NCBI GenBank assembly: GCA_020744225.1
Contig: JAGMWG010000015.1
Span: forward strand, 248,001 to 312,000
From: Paraphoma chrysanthemicola
Taxonomy: Eukaryota > Ascomycota > Dothideomycetes > Pleosporales > Phaeosphaeriaceae
Length of the DNA stretch: 64,000 bases
Direction of reading: 5' to 3'
Shown: one piece after another, positions 22,144 through 31,957 of the stretch
Numbering within the stretch: the stretch's first letter is position 1
Layout of the letters: the number at the start of each line of letters is the position of its first letter
The notes under the pieces: generated by a model
Seen by the model: only the letters and a program-made list of their open reading frames with translations
The model's database searches: none
What the model was told of the DNA's origin: nothing
Program-made: the position numbers and the translations under genes

Positions 22144-23631
22144 ATGGCGATCTCTACGGCAATTCGCATATCGCCCACGCGTGCAGCGCGTGCCCTTAAT
22201 TTGCTTCGCACTGTACAGTACACGCATCCACCAAGCTGCCCCTGTCACTCCAACCCCAACTACCACCAACAAACGCCGTCCACAATCCAGCAAGCACGGC
22301 GACACCTAGCCACGCCGATAGACCATGTGCAACAGAAGGAGTATGCTTTCGAAATGGCAGCATCAAGCATTCGCTTTGGACCTGGATGCACGAAGGAAGT
22401 TGGCATGGACTTCAAGAATTTGGGCAGCAAACGCGTCATGGTGGTCACTGATCCCAATGTCAGGAAACTCGACGCCATGAAACAAGTTGTGGAGGGCTTG
22501 GAACGAGAGGGCGTTCATTATGAGATTTTTGACAAAGTCCGAGTGGAACCGAAAGATCATTCAATAAAAGAAGCCATTGATTACGCAAAGCCTTGGAAAC
22601 CAGACGCGTTCCTCGCCGTCGGAGGCGGTAGCGTCATCGACACTGCAAAGCTCATGAACCTCTACACTTCCTTCCCCGAGGCCGAATTTCTGGATTTCGT
22701 AAATGCCCCTCTGGGTAAGGGAATGCCAATTCCTGGCAAATTGTTTCCCCTGGTTGCAGTGCCTACAACAGCAGGAACCGGATCCGAGACCACAGGCACC
22801 GCAATCTTCGATCTTGTATCCAAGCGCGCAAAAACAGGCATTGCGCATCGTAATCTCAAGCCTACTCTCGGGATAGTTGATCCTCTCAACACGCGTACTA
22901 TGCCATCTGCGGTCCACGCATCATCTGGTCTCGACGTGCTCTGCCACTCCTTGGAGTCGTGGACCGCAATACCGTACTACGAGCGTGTTCCCCGGCCCTC
23001 TAATCCAATCAACCGACCTGCGTATCAAGGCGCAAACCCAATTTCCGATATCTTTTCCCTCAAGGCTCTGAAAGACACGGTCAAGTACCTACCCCGCGCT
23101 GTCAAGGATCCCGAAGACCACGAAGCCCAGAGCCAAATGCTGCTAGCTGCAACTCTTGCCGGAGTCGGATTCGGTAATGCCGGTGTGCATCTATGTCACG
23201 GCATGTCGTATCCCATTTCAGGCCAGAATCCAGGTTACAAGCATGCTGGGTACGACGTCGATCATTCTATTATCCCTCATGGGGTGTCTGTTGCTGTCAC
23301 AGCACCTGCCGTCTTCAAGTTCACAGGCGCGTCCAACCCAGAACGCCATCTTGCAGCCGCCGAAGCCTTCGGCGTAGATATTTCGAATGTGAAAAAGGAA
23401 AGCGCGGGCGAGGTCCTTGGTGAAGCACTGGCGGAGTTTCTGATCAAGCTGGGTGATCAGCCGAGGGGTCTCAAGGCCCTTGGATTCGGCAAAGGCGACC
23501 TAGATGGACTCGTCGAGGGCACGATACCGCAAGCCAGGGTGCTGATGCTTGCGCCTAGTTTGGAAACGAATGACCTGGATATTGAGAGGCAGCAGTTGAG
23601 AGATTTATTCGAGGAGTCGATGGAGTACTAG
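22144..23631 (+). CDS. Hydroxyacid-oxoacid transhydrogenase (ADHFE1-like), mitochondrial, 495 aa
   Basis: Single exon. The first ~60 residues are rich in Arg, Ser and Ala with few acids, as expected for a mitochondrial presequence. The rest is a group III iron-dependent alcohol dehydrogenase: FGPGCTKEVGMD, RVMVVTDPNV, the nucleotide-binding AVGGGSVIDTAKLMNLY, PTTAGTGSETTGTAIFD, the metal-binding segment ASSGLDVLCHSLESW, and the histidine-rich GVHLCHGMSYPISG and HSIIPHGVSVAVTAP. The NPINRPAYQGANPISDIFS insertion and DQPRGLKALGFGK match ADHFE1-type enzymes. These couple 4-hydroxybutyrate oxidation to 2-oxoglutarate reduction, giving succinate semialdehyde and D-2-hydroxyglutarate. Family assignment is secure; the precise substrate is inferred from family knowledge. 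The 3' end converges on the cupin gene 165 bp away. Confidence 0.93.
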   Translation: MAISTAIRISPTRAARALNLLRTVQYTHPPSCPCHSNPNYHQQTPSTIQQARRHLATPIDHVQQKEYAFEMAASSIRFGPGCTKEVGMDFKNLGSKRVMVVTDPNVRKLDAMKQVVEGLEREGVHYEIFDKVRVEPKDHSIKEAIDYAKPWKPDAFLAVGGGSVIDTAKLMNLYTSFPEAEFLDFVNAPLGKGMPIPGKLFPLVAVPTTAGTGSETTGTAIFDLVSKRAKTGIAHRNLKPTLGIVDPLNTRTMPSAVHASSGLDVLCHSLESWTAIPYYERVPRPSNPINRPAYQGANPISDIFSLKALKDTVKYLPRAVKDPEDHEAQSQMLLAATLAGVGFGNAGVHLCHGMSYPISGQNPGYKHAGYDVDHSIIPHGVSVAVTAPAVFKFTGASNPERHLAAAEAFGVDISNVKKESAGEVLGEALAEFLIKLGDQPRGLKALGFGKGDLDGLVEGTIPQARVLMLAPSLETNDLDIERQQLRDLFEESMEY

Positions 23632-23796
23632 CAGTTGCTGTGAATGAATGAATAAAAGCAGACCAGGATTCATTGTAAATTATGCCTCGCTGAAGCGCCA
23701 GGGACTACACTCAGACTAGCAACAAATTACAATCAAATCGAGTGAACCTTCATGTGCTTCGACAAGCCTATTCAGTCACGGCCCTAAGATTTTCAG

Positions 23797-24476
23797 TTAT
23801 TCCGTTCTGACTAACCACTGCAGTCCCGCTCTTTGCTCAGCCGTGACTAAGGTCTTGAACTTGTCGAGCGGCAGGAAATCATGGTCCGAGTACTCAAACC
23901 CAGGCACGACTGTCTATCAATATGTTAGTACCGCCCTCATGGCCCGGTTTTGTAACTCACCTCACTGATCAACAGCCTGTCCGATCCCTCCTCTCCTCCT
24001 TCTATAGGCAACAGAAAACTCGCCTTGTACTTGCCACCTTCAACAATCCAAACAGGCTTCTCACCTCGGCTAATATCCTTCCCAACGACAAAACTCTCCA
24101 CTCTCTTCTCTATGCCTTCTTCATCAGCATGAATGAGCACATATCGCCCTCTTCCTTCGATGGCTGTATGCACCGTCCTGCCTTTGTTCCGATGGAAGTG
24201 ACCTTGTGGACTCACTGGTGTCAAGAGATAGTAAATCGAGGTACTAGCGTTCCGAATCTTGTTGTCTCCCGAAAAAGGTTGTGCGGTTGTGGTCGGGCCA
24301 TCATCCGCGCCCAAAAAAGGGTTCGGAACAGTGCGTACGTCGCGATCGATTTCGGCAAAATAACCTCCTTCAATGTGTTTTTCGAGCTCGAGTGCGTCGA
24401 TGACGGTCTGTGTGGAAGATGATTCTTGGGTGTGGAGGCCCAGCTTGAAGTACGGGTGGAGGGGCTCGTTGGACAT
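23797..24476 (-). CDS. Cupin_5 (DUF985) family protein, 210 aa, two exons
   Basis: Exons are 24476-23961 and 23913-23797 with a 47-nt intron (GTGAGT..TAG). The first true ATG in frame is at 24474-24476; frame upstream of it lacks an ATG. The protein has the single RmlC-like cupin of the DUF985 family: ALELEKHIEGGYFAEIDR, STSIYYLLTPVSPQGHFHRNKG, RGRYVLIHAD, then LLISETVVPGFEYSDHDFLP from the second exon. The HFH pair and nearby acidic residues could bind a metal. The family has known structures but no settled reaction. No targeting signal is seen. Confidence 0.88.
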
Positions 24477-25129
24477 TGTGTATTTCAGGTCAACCTTTGC
24501 TTCGTTCAAAAGTGACTGTTGTCCAAGCTTGGTGTCGATGGAGGAGGGGAAGGAGTGCGGGGCGCTGGCGTTAGAGTACTATTTGCGTGCTTACATATAG
24601 TAAGTTGTTCATGTGGGTATTACTGTGTCATACGGGAGCTGAAGTGATTCCGCACCAGGTACTCATTTTCAGTGGGGTAAGCGTAATCTTCTAGTTTAGC
24701 TTCCTTTGCTATCACTGGCCAATCAATCCCTAAGCAAAGAAAATGTGCAGATGCAACCAACACTGTGCGTCAGTTTCTCTGGTACAAGCAGCTACGAGTC
24801 AGGGCTATGTAGCTACTTTAGATGCGTCATTGCCCGTCAAACCATCACCATCATCCTATCCATGCGATCTATGCTTGCCTTTACGCCCACCATTCGCCAG
24901 CCAAAGTTCTCGTACTATGAGTTCTCTTCAGCAGGTAACGAGAATTAAACAATAAGACCAACACATAAAGGAAATATTATTTGTACAGGAACGGAGACAA
25001 TGAGCGGGCAAAGGCCTCTCGCAAAAGAAGTGAAAATGGCGAACAAGATAAGAATGAACCCAGAAGTTCCTGTTTCGGTTGTGTCACTCGCGTGCGCTCT
25101 CAGCACAACACGGCTAGTGACTGGCAAGG
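24477..25129. other. Intergenic region between the cupin and ZDS-like genes
   Basis: About 650 bp containing the cupin promoter and the 3' flank of the ZDS-like gene. No gene or repeat is recognised. Confidence 0.5.
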
Positions 25130-26468
25130 CTACCACATGTCATCCTCGGCTCTGCTACTCTGATCGGAATCAGACGGGTTGTGGTAGCCGTGTTTGCCTC
25201 CTTGTCCCAGGTAGTTCTGAGTGTTTGCCACGCTATACCCTCCAGCGTTTGTGCTGTGTTGCGAGTGATGCGAGTCTCTTGGATTCTGATTGTAGGCTTG
25301 TGTGTGTTGACCATTCTCCTGAGGCTGTTGCCTGGAATTCGCGTGGTTCTGCTGCTGTTGATGCACGCTTGGCCACTCGCTCGTCTTGTCCGATTGCTCC
25401 TGCTGGTGCTGCAGCTTAAGTCAGGGAGGCCCAATACGGTCACGTGCGATACATACCTGCTGATACCGTTGATATTGGGCGAACTCCTCGGGCTGTTGCT
25501 GGCTGTGCTGAGGCTGGGATTGGGACTGCTGTGGTTGACTTTGCTGCTGCTCCTTCTTTTGCTGTTGCTGCTGTGCTTGTCTTGCCTGTTTAGAGTTGCC
25601 GATTTGTATCTGTGGGTGCATCTGCTGGACCTTGGCAAGATACGAATACATAAAGTTACTCAGCAGGACTTGGGAGTATAACTCTCGGCGAGGATTGGCC
25701 AATTTGATGTGCGCCATGCGGTAGATGGCACGTTCCTCCAATATCGAAAAGCGTGTCCAGTTGTAATCAATGTCAGGCTTTAGAACGCGTGGAGGCGGGT
25801 CGGGGGACAATCCGCGCGAGGCATGCTTCTTGTGTGATGCTTCCTTTTCGCTCTTCTTCTTGCCACCTCCGAAGATTGACGAGAGAAGGCCGGGTTCTTT
25901 TTCTTTTTTTCCATCGCTAGATGTTTTTCGGTTACTCTCTTTCTTCCGCTCTTCCTCGAGCTTGACGCTCTCGCGGTCGAGCACAACACTCTCGCGACCA
26001 CGATTGGAGTTCTGTATCGACGTTTGAAGCACATCAAGTCTTGTATCATCGTGCCCCTTCTCTTGCGGCTTGCTAAGTTTGTTCTTGACTTTCTTTGCGA
26101 GCTCCTTATCGCGGTCCTCCTTTTCTTTTTCCTTCTCCTTCTTCTCTCGCTCCTTATCCTTATCTCCGCCCACCAACCAGCCCCAGCTAGTTTTCCTGGG
26201 GCCGTCAGCACTTTCCTTCTTGTCCTTCGACTTTTTGTCCGACTTCTTTTCTTCGGGAAGGTTTGGGATGATAGACAAAGAGTCAGTCCTCGTGCTACTT
26301 CCACTTCCAGGTAAAGGCGACGGATGACCAACCAAGTCGTCAAACGATTGTGCTGGCTTGATAGGAGAGGCTTGGGCTGCTTGCGCATGTCGATTCGGTC
26401 GGCTTTGTGGTGAATGCCGCTGCTGGGGTGGTGGTGGATGCTGCTGAGTATAGTTGCGGGGTCCATTC

Positions 26469-26506
<38 letters not shown>

Positions 26507-28331
26507 ATGATTGGGGAGCTGCTGGGGAGGAGGCTGTCTAGAAGACAGACGTTCGGGCGGTTGAAACTGCTGTCTTCTGTCGGGCTCTTGTGGCGGGGGC
26601 GTCTCGATGATCTGAGGTACCGGCGAAGCCAAGGTCGGAGGCTTGTAACCTGGCAGATGCGCCGAAGTGCGGCCGTTGGAGGCAATACGCGAGTGGAACG
26701 CCTTGGGCTGCGGCCTGTTTTGTTCTTCTGGGGTTTGGCCAGATGAGGCGGGCCGCGAGAAGTCCTCGGCGGATCCTGGCCTGGGCTCAGCACCTGGAGG
26801 GGACCGTCTGCGAGGTCTTGAAAAGTTTGAAGGTCCCTCAAACTGGCCATTGACGGGTTCCGACTGCACACGAGTAATGGGAAGTGGCGGTACTTCGGGC
26901 TCTGAAGGATACGTTGGCGAAGTGGAGGGCGATTCCTCTGTGTCGGTCTCGGCTCGCTGCGTTGCTAGCCGCCTAGAGAGGGGAGGTCCCCCTTTTCGCA
27001 GACTGCCTCGCCTGTACGTGGTACGCGTAGAGCGCTTCAGCGTGCCGATGCCCCCAAACTTGCCGGGAGCCATGACAGCATCTCCGTCGGCGCCAGCCTC
27101 GCCGTCTGCGCCAGTGCCCTTGGAGGACAGGCTCATACGCCGCATCAGCTCAACAGGGTCCTCCTGAATATGCTCCAGCTCTTGCAGGTTGCCAAGGCCA
27201 CCGTTTGGTTGGTGGCCCGATCGCTGCCTCTCCAAGCGCTCTGCCCCATCCTTGTAGCCTGCTCCGCTGTCAATCTGCCTCGATAGCATTGACTTCTTCC
27301 TCCGCAGACCGCCGCCCGAGAGTTGGTGCCCGAGAGCGCCTTCAGGAGACAGTGAGTCTGAGTCGCCCGACCGGCGGCGGATGGTGTTCACTTTCTCCTC
27401 GATAAAAGTCTTGAACTCCATGGGCGCGAGCTCCGGATGCAGGCGCGCGGGCACCCAGAACAGCTTCGAGGGGTCGTCCTCCTCAGACATGGCAGGCGGG
27501 GACGGCGGGCCATTGGGCGACTGGAAGGATGGCAGGTCGGGGTCTGCGTTGTTGACGCCCATTGACATTCTGCGGATGGCCTGCAAATTGCTCAGCTCCT
27601 GGGCCAAGCCGGCAGGGCTCGATTCGTAGTCTAGGTCATTGAGGGGGAATTGCTGCGAGGCCGTGTCCGAGTTGGTGCGGGACAGCGGAGGTGAAAGCGG
27701 CCCCTGTGGGCTACCGTGGTGCGAAAATGACGTGCGCTTCTGCGGGACAGGCACGCTCGCGCTGGGGCCCGTGGTGGTCGTGGTCGTGGTGGTCATGGCG
27801 GTCGTGGCAGTCGTGGCAGTCGTCGTGCTCGTGCTGGGGCTGCCATTGGGGTTCGCCATCTGGGGACGCAGCGGCGAGCGCGCAGGCGGGGCGGCGGGGA
27901 AGGGGTCGAAGGGCTCAAAGGCGCCAAAAGACTGGATCGAGTCGCCGTTGGGGCTGGGGACGAAGCTCAAGGGCCGCGAGCTGCGTCGCGAGGACTCGGT
28001 GTCGCTGTCGCCGCCGTACAGGTCGCCTATTGCCTCGGTGACGTGGTGGTTGTCATCGCTTATCGAGATTTGTGGAACGTGACCGCGCCGCGTCTTCCAG
28101 AGCTTCTCGAGTTCCTGCGCTCTTGAGGTGGCCTGCGGGGTGCACAGCGGCGAGGTTAGCAGAGGCACGTCTCACGTCTCACGGCTCACGGGGTGCGGCG
28201 CTGCGGCCCTTTGTCGGGACAGCAGTGGCGGGTGCGGGCAAGAAGACACCCTGGCCGCCCGTCTCGCCGTCGTGTGTGCAAGGCGGGCGGCCGGCGGGAA
28301 TGCGAGCGTGGTGCAAGCTGCCACTCACCAT
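25130..28331 (-). CDS. ZDS1: ZDS1/ZDS2-like PP2A regulator, about 987 aa, polyglutamine-rich
   Basis: Coding exons are 28132-25457 and 25414-25130. The ATG at 28331-28329 directly abuts a GTGAGT donor, giving a 196-nt first intron and the start MATSRAQELEKLWKTRRGH. An open frame without an ATG continues upstream of that codon (VITEPPREPVARRLRIPRAG), so an extra 5' exon is possible. Near residue 230 is a conserved block, DPSKLFWVPARLHPELAPME. Near residue 830 is the Zds_C domain (DYNWTRFSILEERAIYRMAHI..NPRRELYSQVLLSNFMYSYL). Between them lie Ser/Pro-rich disorder, a Q11 tract and a charged Lys/Glu stretch; the tail is Gln/His-rich. Yeast Zds1/2 bind PP2A-Cdc55 through this C-terminal domain and control its localisation, mitotic entry and polarity. 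The CAG/CTG tract may be length-variable. Confidence 0.88.
26471..26503. repeat. (CTG)11 trinucleotide repeat coding for polyglutamine
   Basis: Eleven uninterrupted CTG units on the plus strand, read as CAG on the coding strand of the ZDS1-like gene. It is a likely site of length polymorphism. Confidence 0.95.
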
Positions 28332-29335
28332 GGTTGTGCCAGCCCGCGGAATGCGGAGACGTCTGGCGACGGGCTCTCGCGGCGGCTCCGTGATCACGAA
28401 AGGACTGTCGAGGAGCGGGCATCGAAGGCGGAGCGACGTGCGGCGGGGTTGGAACGCGTGTGCAGCGTCGCAGGGGCCGAGGGAGCGCAGGTCATGGCCC
28501 GCAGATGCAGTAAGTGAATGAATTGAGGATGTTGCTCGACTTGTAGACTAGAGTGCCGTGCTAGACCAAACTGGTCGGCTTGCTGTGGAAGACGTGCACC
28601 GGGCACCAGTCCCCAATGCAGAGTCGCGCTGAACTGAGCTCCGCCACAGGGGCGAGTGGTCACGGCCAATTGCTGGCCAGCAATGGCGGCGTCGACTGCA
28701 CCGACACCCGAGCTGCTGGCTACCCGCCGTGGTGCTGCAACCGCATCGCATCGAGTGCGAGCCAGCTGGAGAGGCAGCGGGAACTAGTCGAAACGAGAAT
28801 GCCAGCCAACGTGTACGTCTTCGCCAAAACAATAAACCCTGAACAGTGTTATGCCCTTGCGAATCCACTCTCCTCTCCTTTCCTCTCCGCTCCTCGCTGA
28901 TGCTCTCCCACAGTCCCATCGCGGGCTCTCCAGCGCATGTAGCCATTGTGCCGACATCTAATTATGTTGTCGCCCCATCCACATATGGTTAGCCTGTTGC
29001 TCGAGCGGCGGCTGGCCCTGCAGCGTGTCTGATTTGCTCGTGCGTCTCAGGAGCGCGTCCTGTCCGACACATAACCGCTGCGGTGATGTCATCACCAGCG
29101 CTTGCATGCTTTTGCTAATGCGGTGCCTTCTGGTGATGACTGTCGCCATTCTCACCATGTTCAGGGGTTCTGCTCGACGGCTCTACGAGGTGTAACATGC
29201 AAGCCTAAAAAGATGGAGTTGACACGTGCGTCGTTGCAATCACGTTCGGAAAGGAGGGCATTTGAGTTATGCAAGTTTAGTAACTACCGTCCCATCGTTC
29301 CAGCAGTGTCTATTGAGAATGTTGATGCTCCCAAC
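28332..29335. other. Intergenic region upstream of the ZDS-like gene
   Basis: About 1 kb. Its left end (to about 28545) stays open in the ZDS frame and may be 5' UTR or an extra exon. The rest holds the ZDS promoter and the 3' flank of the Miro gene. No other gene is supported. Confidence 0.45.
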
Positions 29336-31336
29336 CTACGAAGTGCTGCTATTGCGTTTCCAGATGAAAATCGCCGACGCAACAGCGCATGTCACAGCTC
29401 CGAGTGCGAGGTAGAGATTGAGGTTGTCGTAGGGGTCTTCTTCCTGTTTCGGAAACGCAGTAGAAGGATGTGTTGCGCTTTCAGCTAGCTGCGTGCGTAT
29501 CAGTCAGTTTTCTTCGCCAACGTGCCACAGCGTGTTCCACGCCTTACTCACATGAACAAATAGCTCCGAGATACTGCTCCACGTTGCACTGACATGCAGG
29601 GGCGGCGCCATCTTCAGGGCGCTCGTATATTCGTCCGGCTGTTGTTCGCACCGCTGCATCGTCTTGTCCTGGTCGGCTTTCATCGCCGTATACACGGCTG
29701 GTATCTGCTCGAGCTGGGGATATCTCTTACGCAGTTCGACAATGTGGGTGAAACTGTCTGGGTCACTGGAGTCATATGTGTAGCAAAGCAAGTCGCAGGC
29801 ATCGAGCTTTGCTTGGTTTTCCAGTATCGCGGGCTCGAGCTCGCCGAGCTCCTCCAGAATCAAGTAGCACTGTTTGCCGCCTTTGAGCTCCACGCTGTTG
29901 ACCGCCGACTGTGGCTTGATGGTGGGATGATACATCTGGCTAAAAGGTCGCTGCAGAAAAGCTGACAGCAGGGCACTCTTTCCACTGCCACTCGATCCCA
30001 AAACATAGCACAATATGACATTGCGCTCCACTCTTCCAGGCTTGTTGCGTCGCTTCCGTGGTTTCGTCACCTTGAGAGCGCTTGCGGTGCCCCCGCGGTC
30101 ATTGCTTTCGAAGCCGAGATAAGCCAGATACTCTAAAGTAGTCTTTGGTTCTTCAAATGTAGTCATGCTCCATTGAGCCAGCCAGCCTTGCAACGTGATG
30201 TAGCCAGCCTCGTTGCGGACAGTGCATGATGGAAACGCAGAGTCGATCCAGGATGCAGGGATACCTGGAGTAGGCGCAAATAGATTTGCGAGCTCTTCGT
30301 CGTTCAAACCGCCGTCGTTGTCTCTATCAAACTTCAAAAAGAGATCGACGAAAAAACGGTATCCAGAAGGACTCAGCTCAGCAGACGAGAATGGCGCGAC
30401 ATCGAACTTGGGATGCAGAAATGTGTCTTGTAAGCTGAGGCTATCAGTGTAATGGAATTTGCGCAAGATGATCCAAATCGTTTCGTGGCGGCCTTTTTCA
30501 GCAAACATCTTGTTGAGCAGCAAAAACCCGCGCTCGTCCATGCCTCGCTCGCTCGTGGCGCCGGGTGCAAAGCGCTCCATGGACTTCTTTATGTTTGCCA
30601 AGTCGTCTTCCCCCAGCGGCTTCTCAAAGCACTTCAGCTGGAAATCATGTATCTCTTGGTCGTTCCAGTAGCCATCCTTATTTTTGTCGCATAAATGAAA
30701 CACGCGCTGGAGGGCTGACACGGCTGCTGGCTTGAGCGCATTCTCTTTGGAGTCATACAGCGGAGCTATTGGGTGTGTGACAGCTTTCTGACAGAGGAAG
30801 AAGACCTCGTTGATGTTGTGATGTTCCTTGGCGCTGGTTCTGATGCAGGAATCAATCTCTTTGAACTCGTTCATGACTGGCAGCATCTCCTCCGACACGA
30901 CCTGCGAGGTATTGCCGTTGGACACAAGCTCCGACTTGTTCGCACACAGCACCACTGGCACGTTCACGCCCAAGGAGCGGAAGTACGGCATCCAGAACAA
31001 CGCCACCCTCTCATAGCTGTAGTGGTCCGAGTAGACGAGGAGTATGACGTTGGACTTGCGAAGCTCTTTTCGTAGCTCATGCCGCTCGTGAGGCAGCGCC
31101 GAGGTATCGACGATGGTTGTTGTGACGTTGTCTGGGGTGCCGAGAGACGGCGGCAGCGTGACCTGTGGCAATACGGGCTGAATCTTTGCAGTGACAAAAA
31201 CATCTTTGACGAGCGAAGTTATTATAGAGCTCTTGCCGACTCCTTCGTCACCGCACACGCATATCCGCACTGAGATTGGGCGTCAGCCTGGGCAGGGCAA
31301 AGTTCGGTAACAAGCTCTCCACATACCGGTCGCCAT
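29336..31336 (-). CDS. gem1: Mitochondrial Rho GTPase Gem1/Miro, 626 aa
   Basis: Exons are 31336-31327 (10 nt), 31269-29552 and 29488-29336. The first intron puts MATV before RICVCGDEGVGKSSI, restoring the N-terminal GTPase P-loop (residues 10-18). Two calcium-binding EF hands follow: DKNKDGYWNDQE near 198-209 and DRDNDGGLNDEE around 320. A second GTPase domain has P-loop GSSGSGKSA. The last exon supplies the C-terminal anchor LYLALGAVTCAVASAIFIWKR, which places the protein in the outer mitochondrial membrane with its domains facing the cytosol. Without the last splice the protein would lose this tail anchor. Miro/Gem1 controls mitochondrial shape, inheritance and ER-mitochondria contact sites. 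Length and domain order match the family. Confidence 0.95.
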
Positions 31337-31957
31337 GTCGAGGCAGCATGGTTACTGCATTGCAGCCGTGGCAGTCGCGTGTACTAAAGCGGCGGTCCCG
31401 TCTTCGTAAAGTGTCGGCCTCTTCGTTGTCGTGATAGATCGGACGGCGTCGGTTGTTGAAAAGGAAGGCACAATGAAGGTGGTGTAATGGTGTAGTTCTT
31501 GGCGCACGTGGGAGGCATGTGTTCTGCCAGCCACATAGCTTCCCCGCGCGTTCTCCTTGTGGCAGGCCATGGGACCACACAGCAGCACCGTTGCGCTGGA
31601 AGACCCTGCATATGTAGCAACAGATGGTGTGCGCGACCTTGCATAAGTAAGTCGAGCCACACGCAAACGGTTGAGCCTGCCAAAGTCTTGCGTACATGGG
31701 TGCTGTTCGGCAAGGCGACGCCGCTCCGCACTGTTACCCCAGGCCCGGCCGTCCCCATGCATGTCCACGACCATTCCTATCACAGCGACACGCGGAAGAC
31801 GGCCGTATACATATCGCCTTGACCGCCCCACCCTCCGCCCTGCGCACCACTGCATTGGCTGTGATTGCCACGACTGCCCGTCATCCGCGCCCTGGACGAT
31901 AGCGACTACTGATAGATTGATTGCTTTTCTCCGCAAGCCTGTTGCGCCTCGGCTCCA
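31337..31957. other. Divergent promoter region between gem1 and creC
   Basis: About 620 bp separating two divergently transcribed genes, so both promoters lie here. Open frames crossing it have no domain signature. Confidence 0.55.

Noticed and set aside
21735..22223. Minus-strand open frame of 162 codons
   Set aside because: It overlaps the start of the transhydrogenase gene on the other strand, is cysteine-rich only by codon chance, and has no signal peptide or domain.
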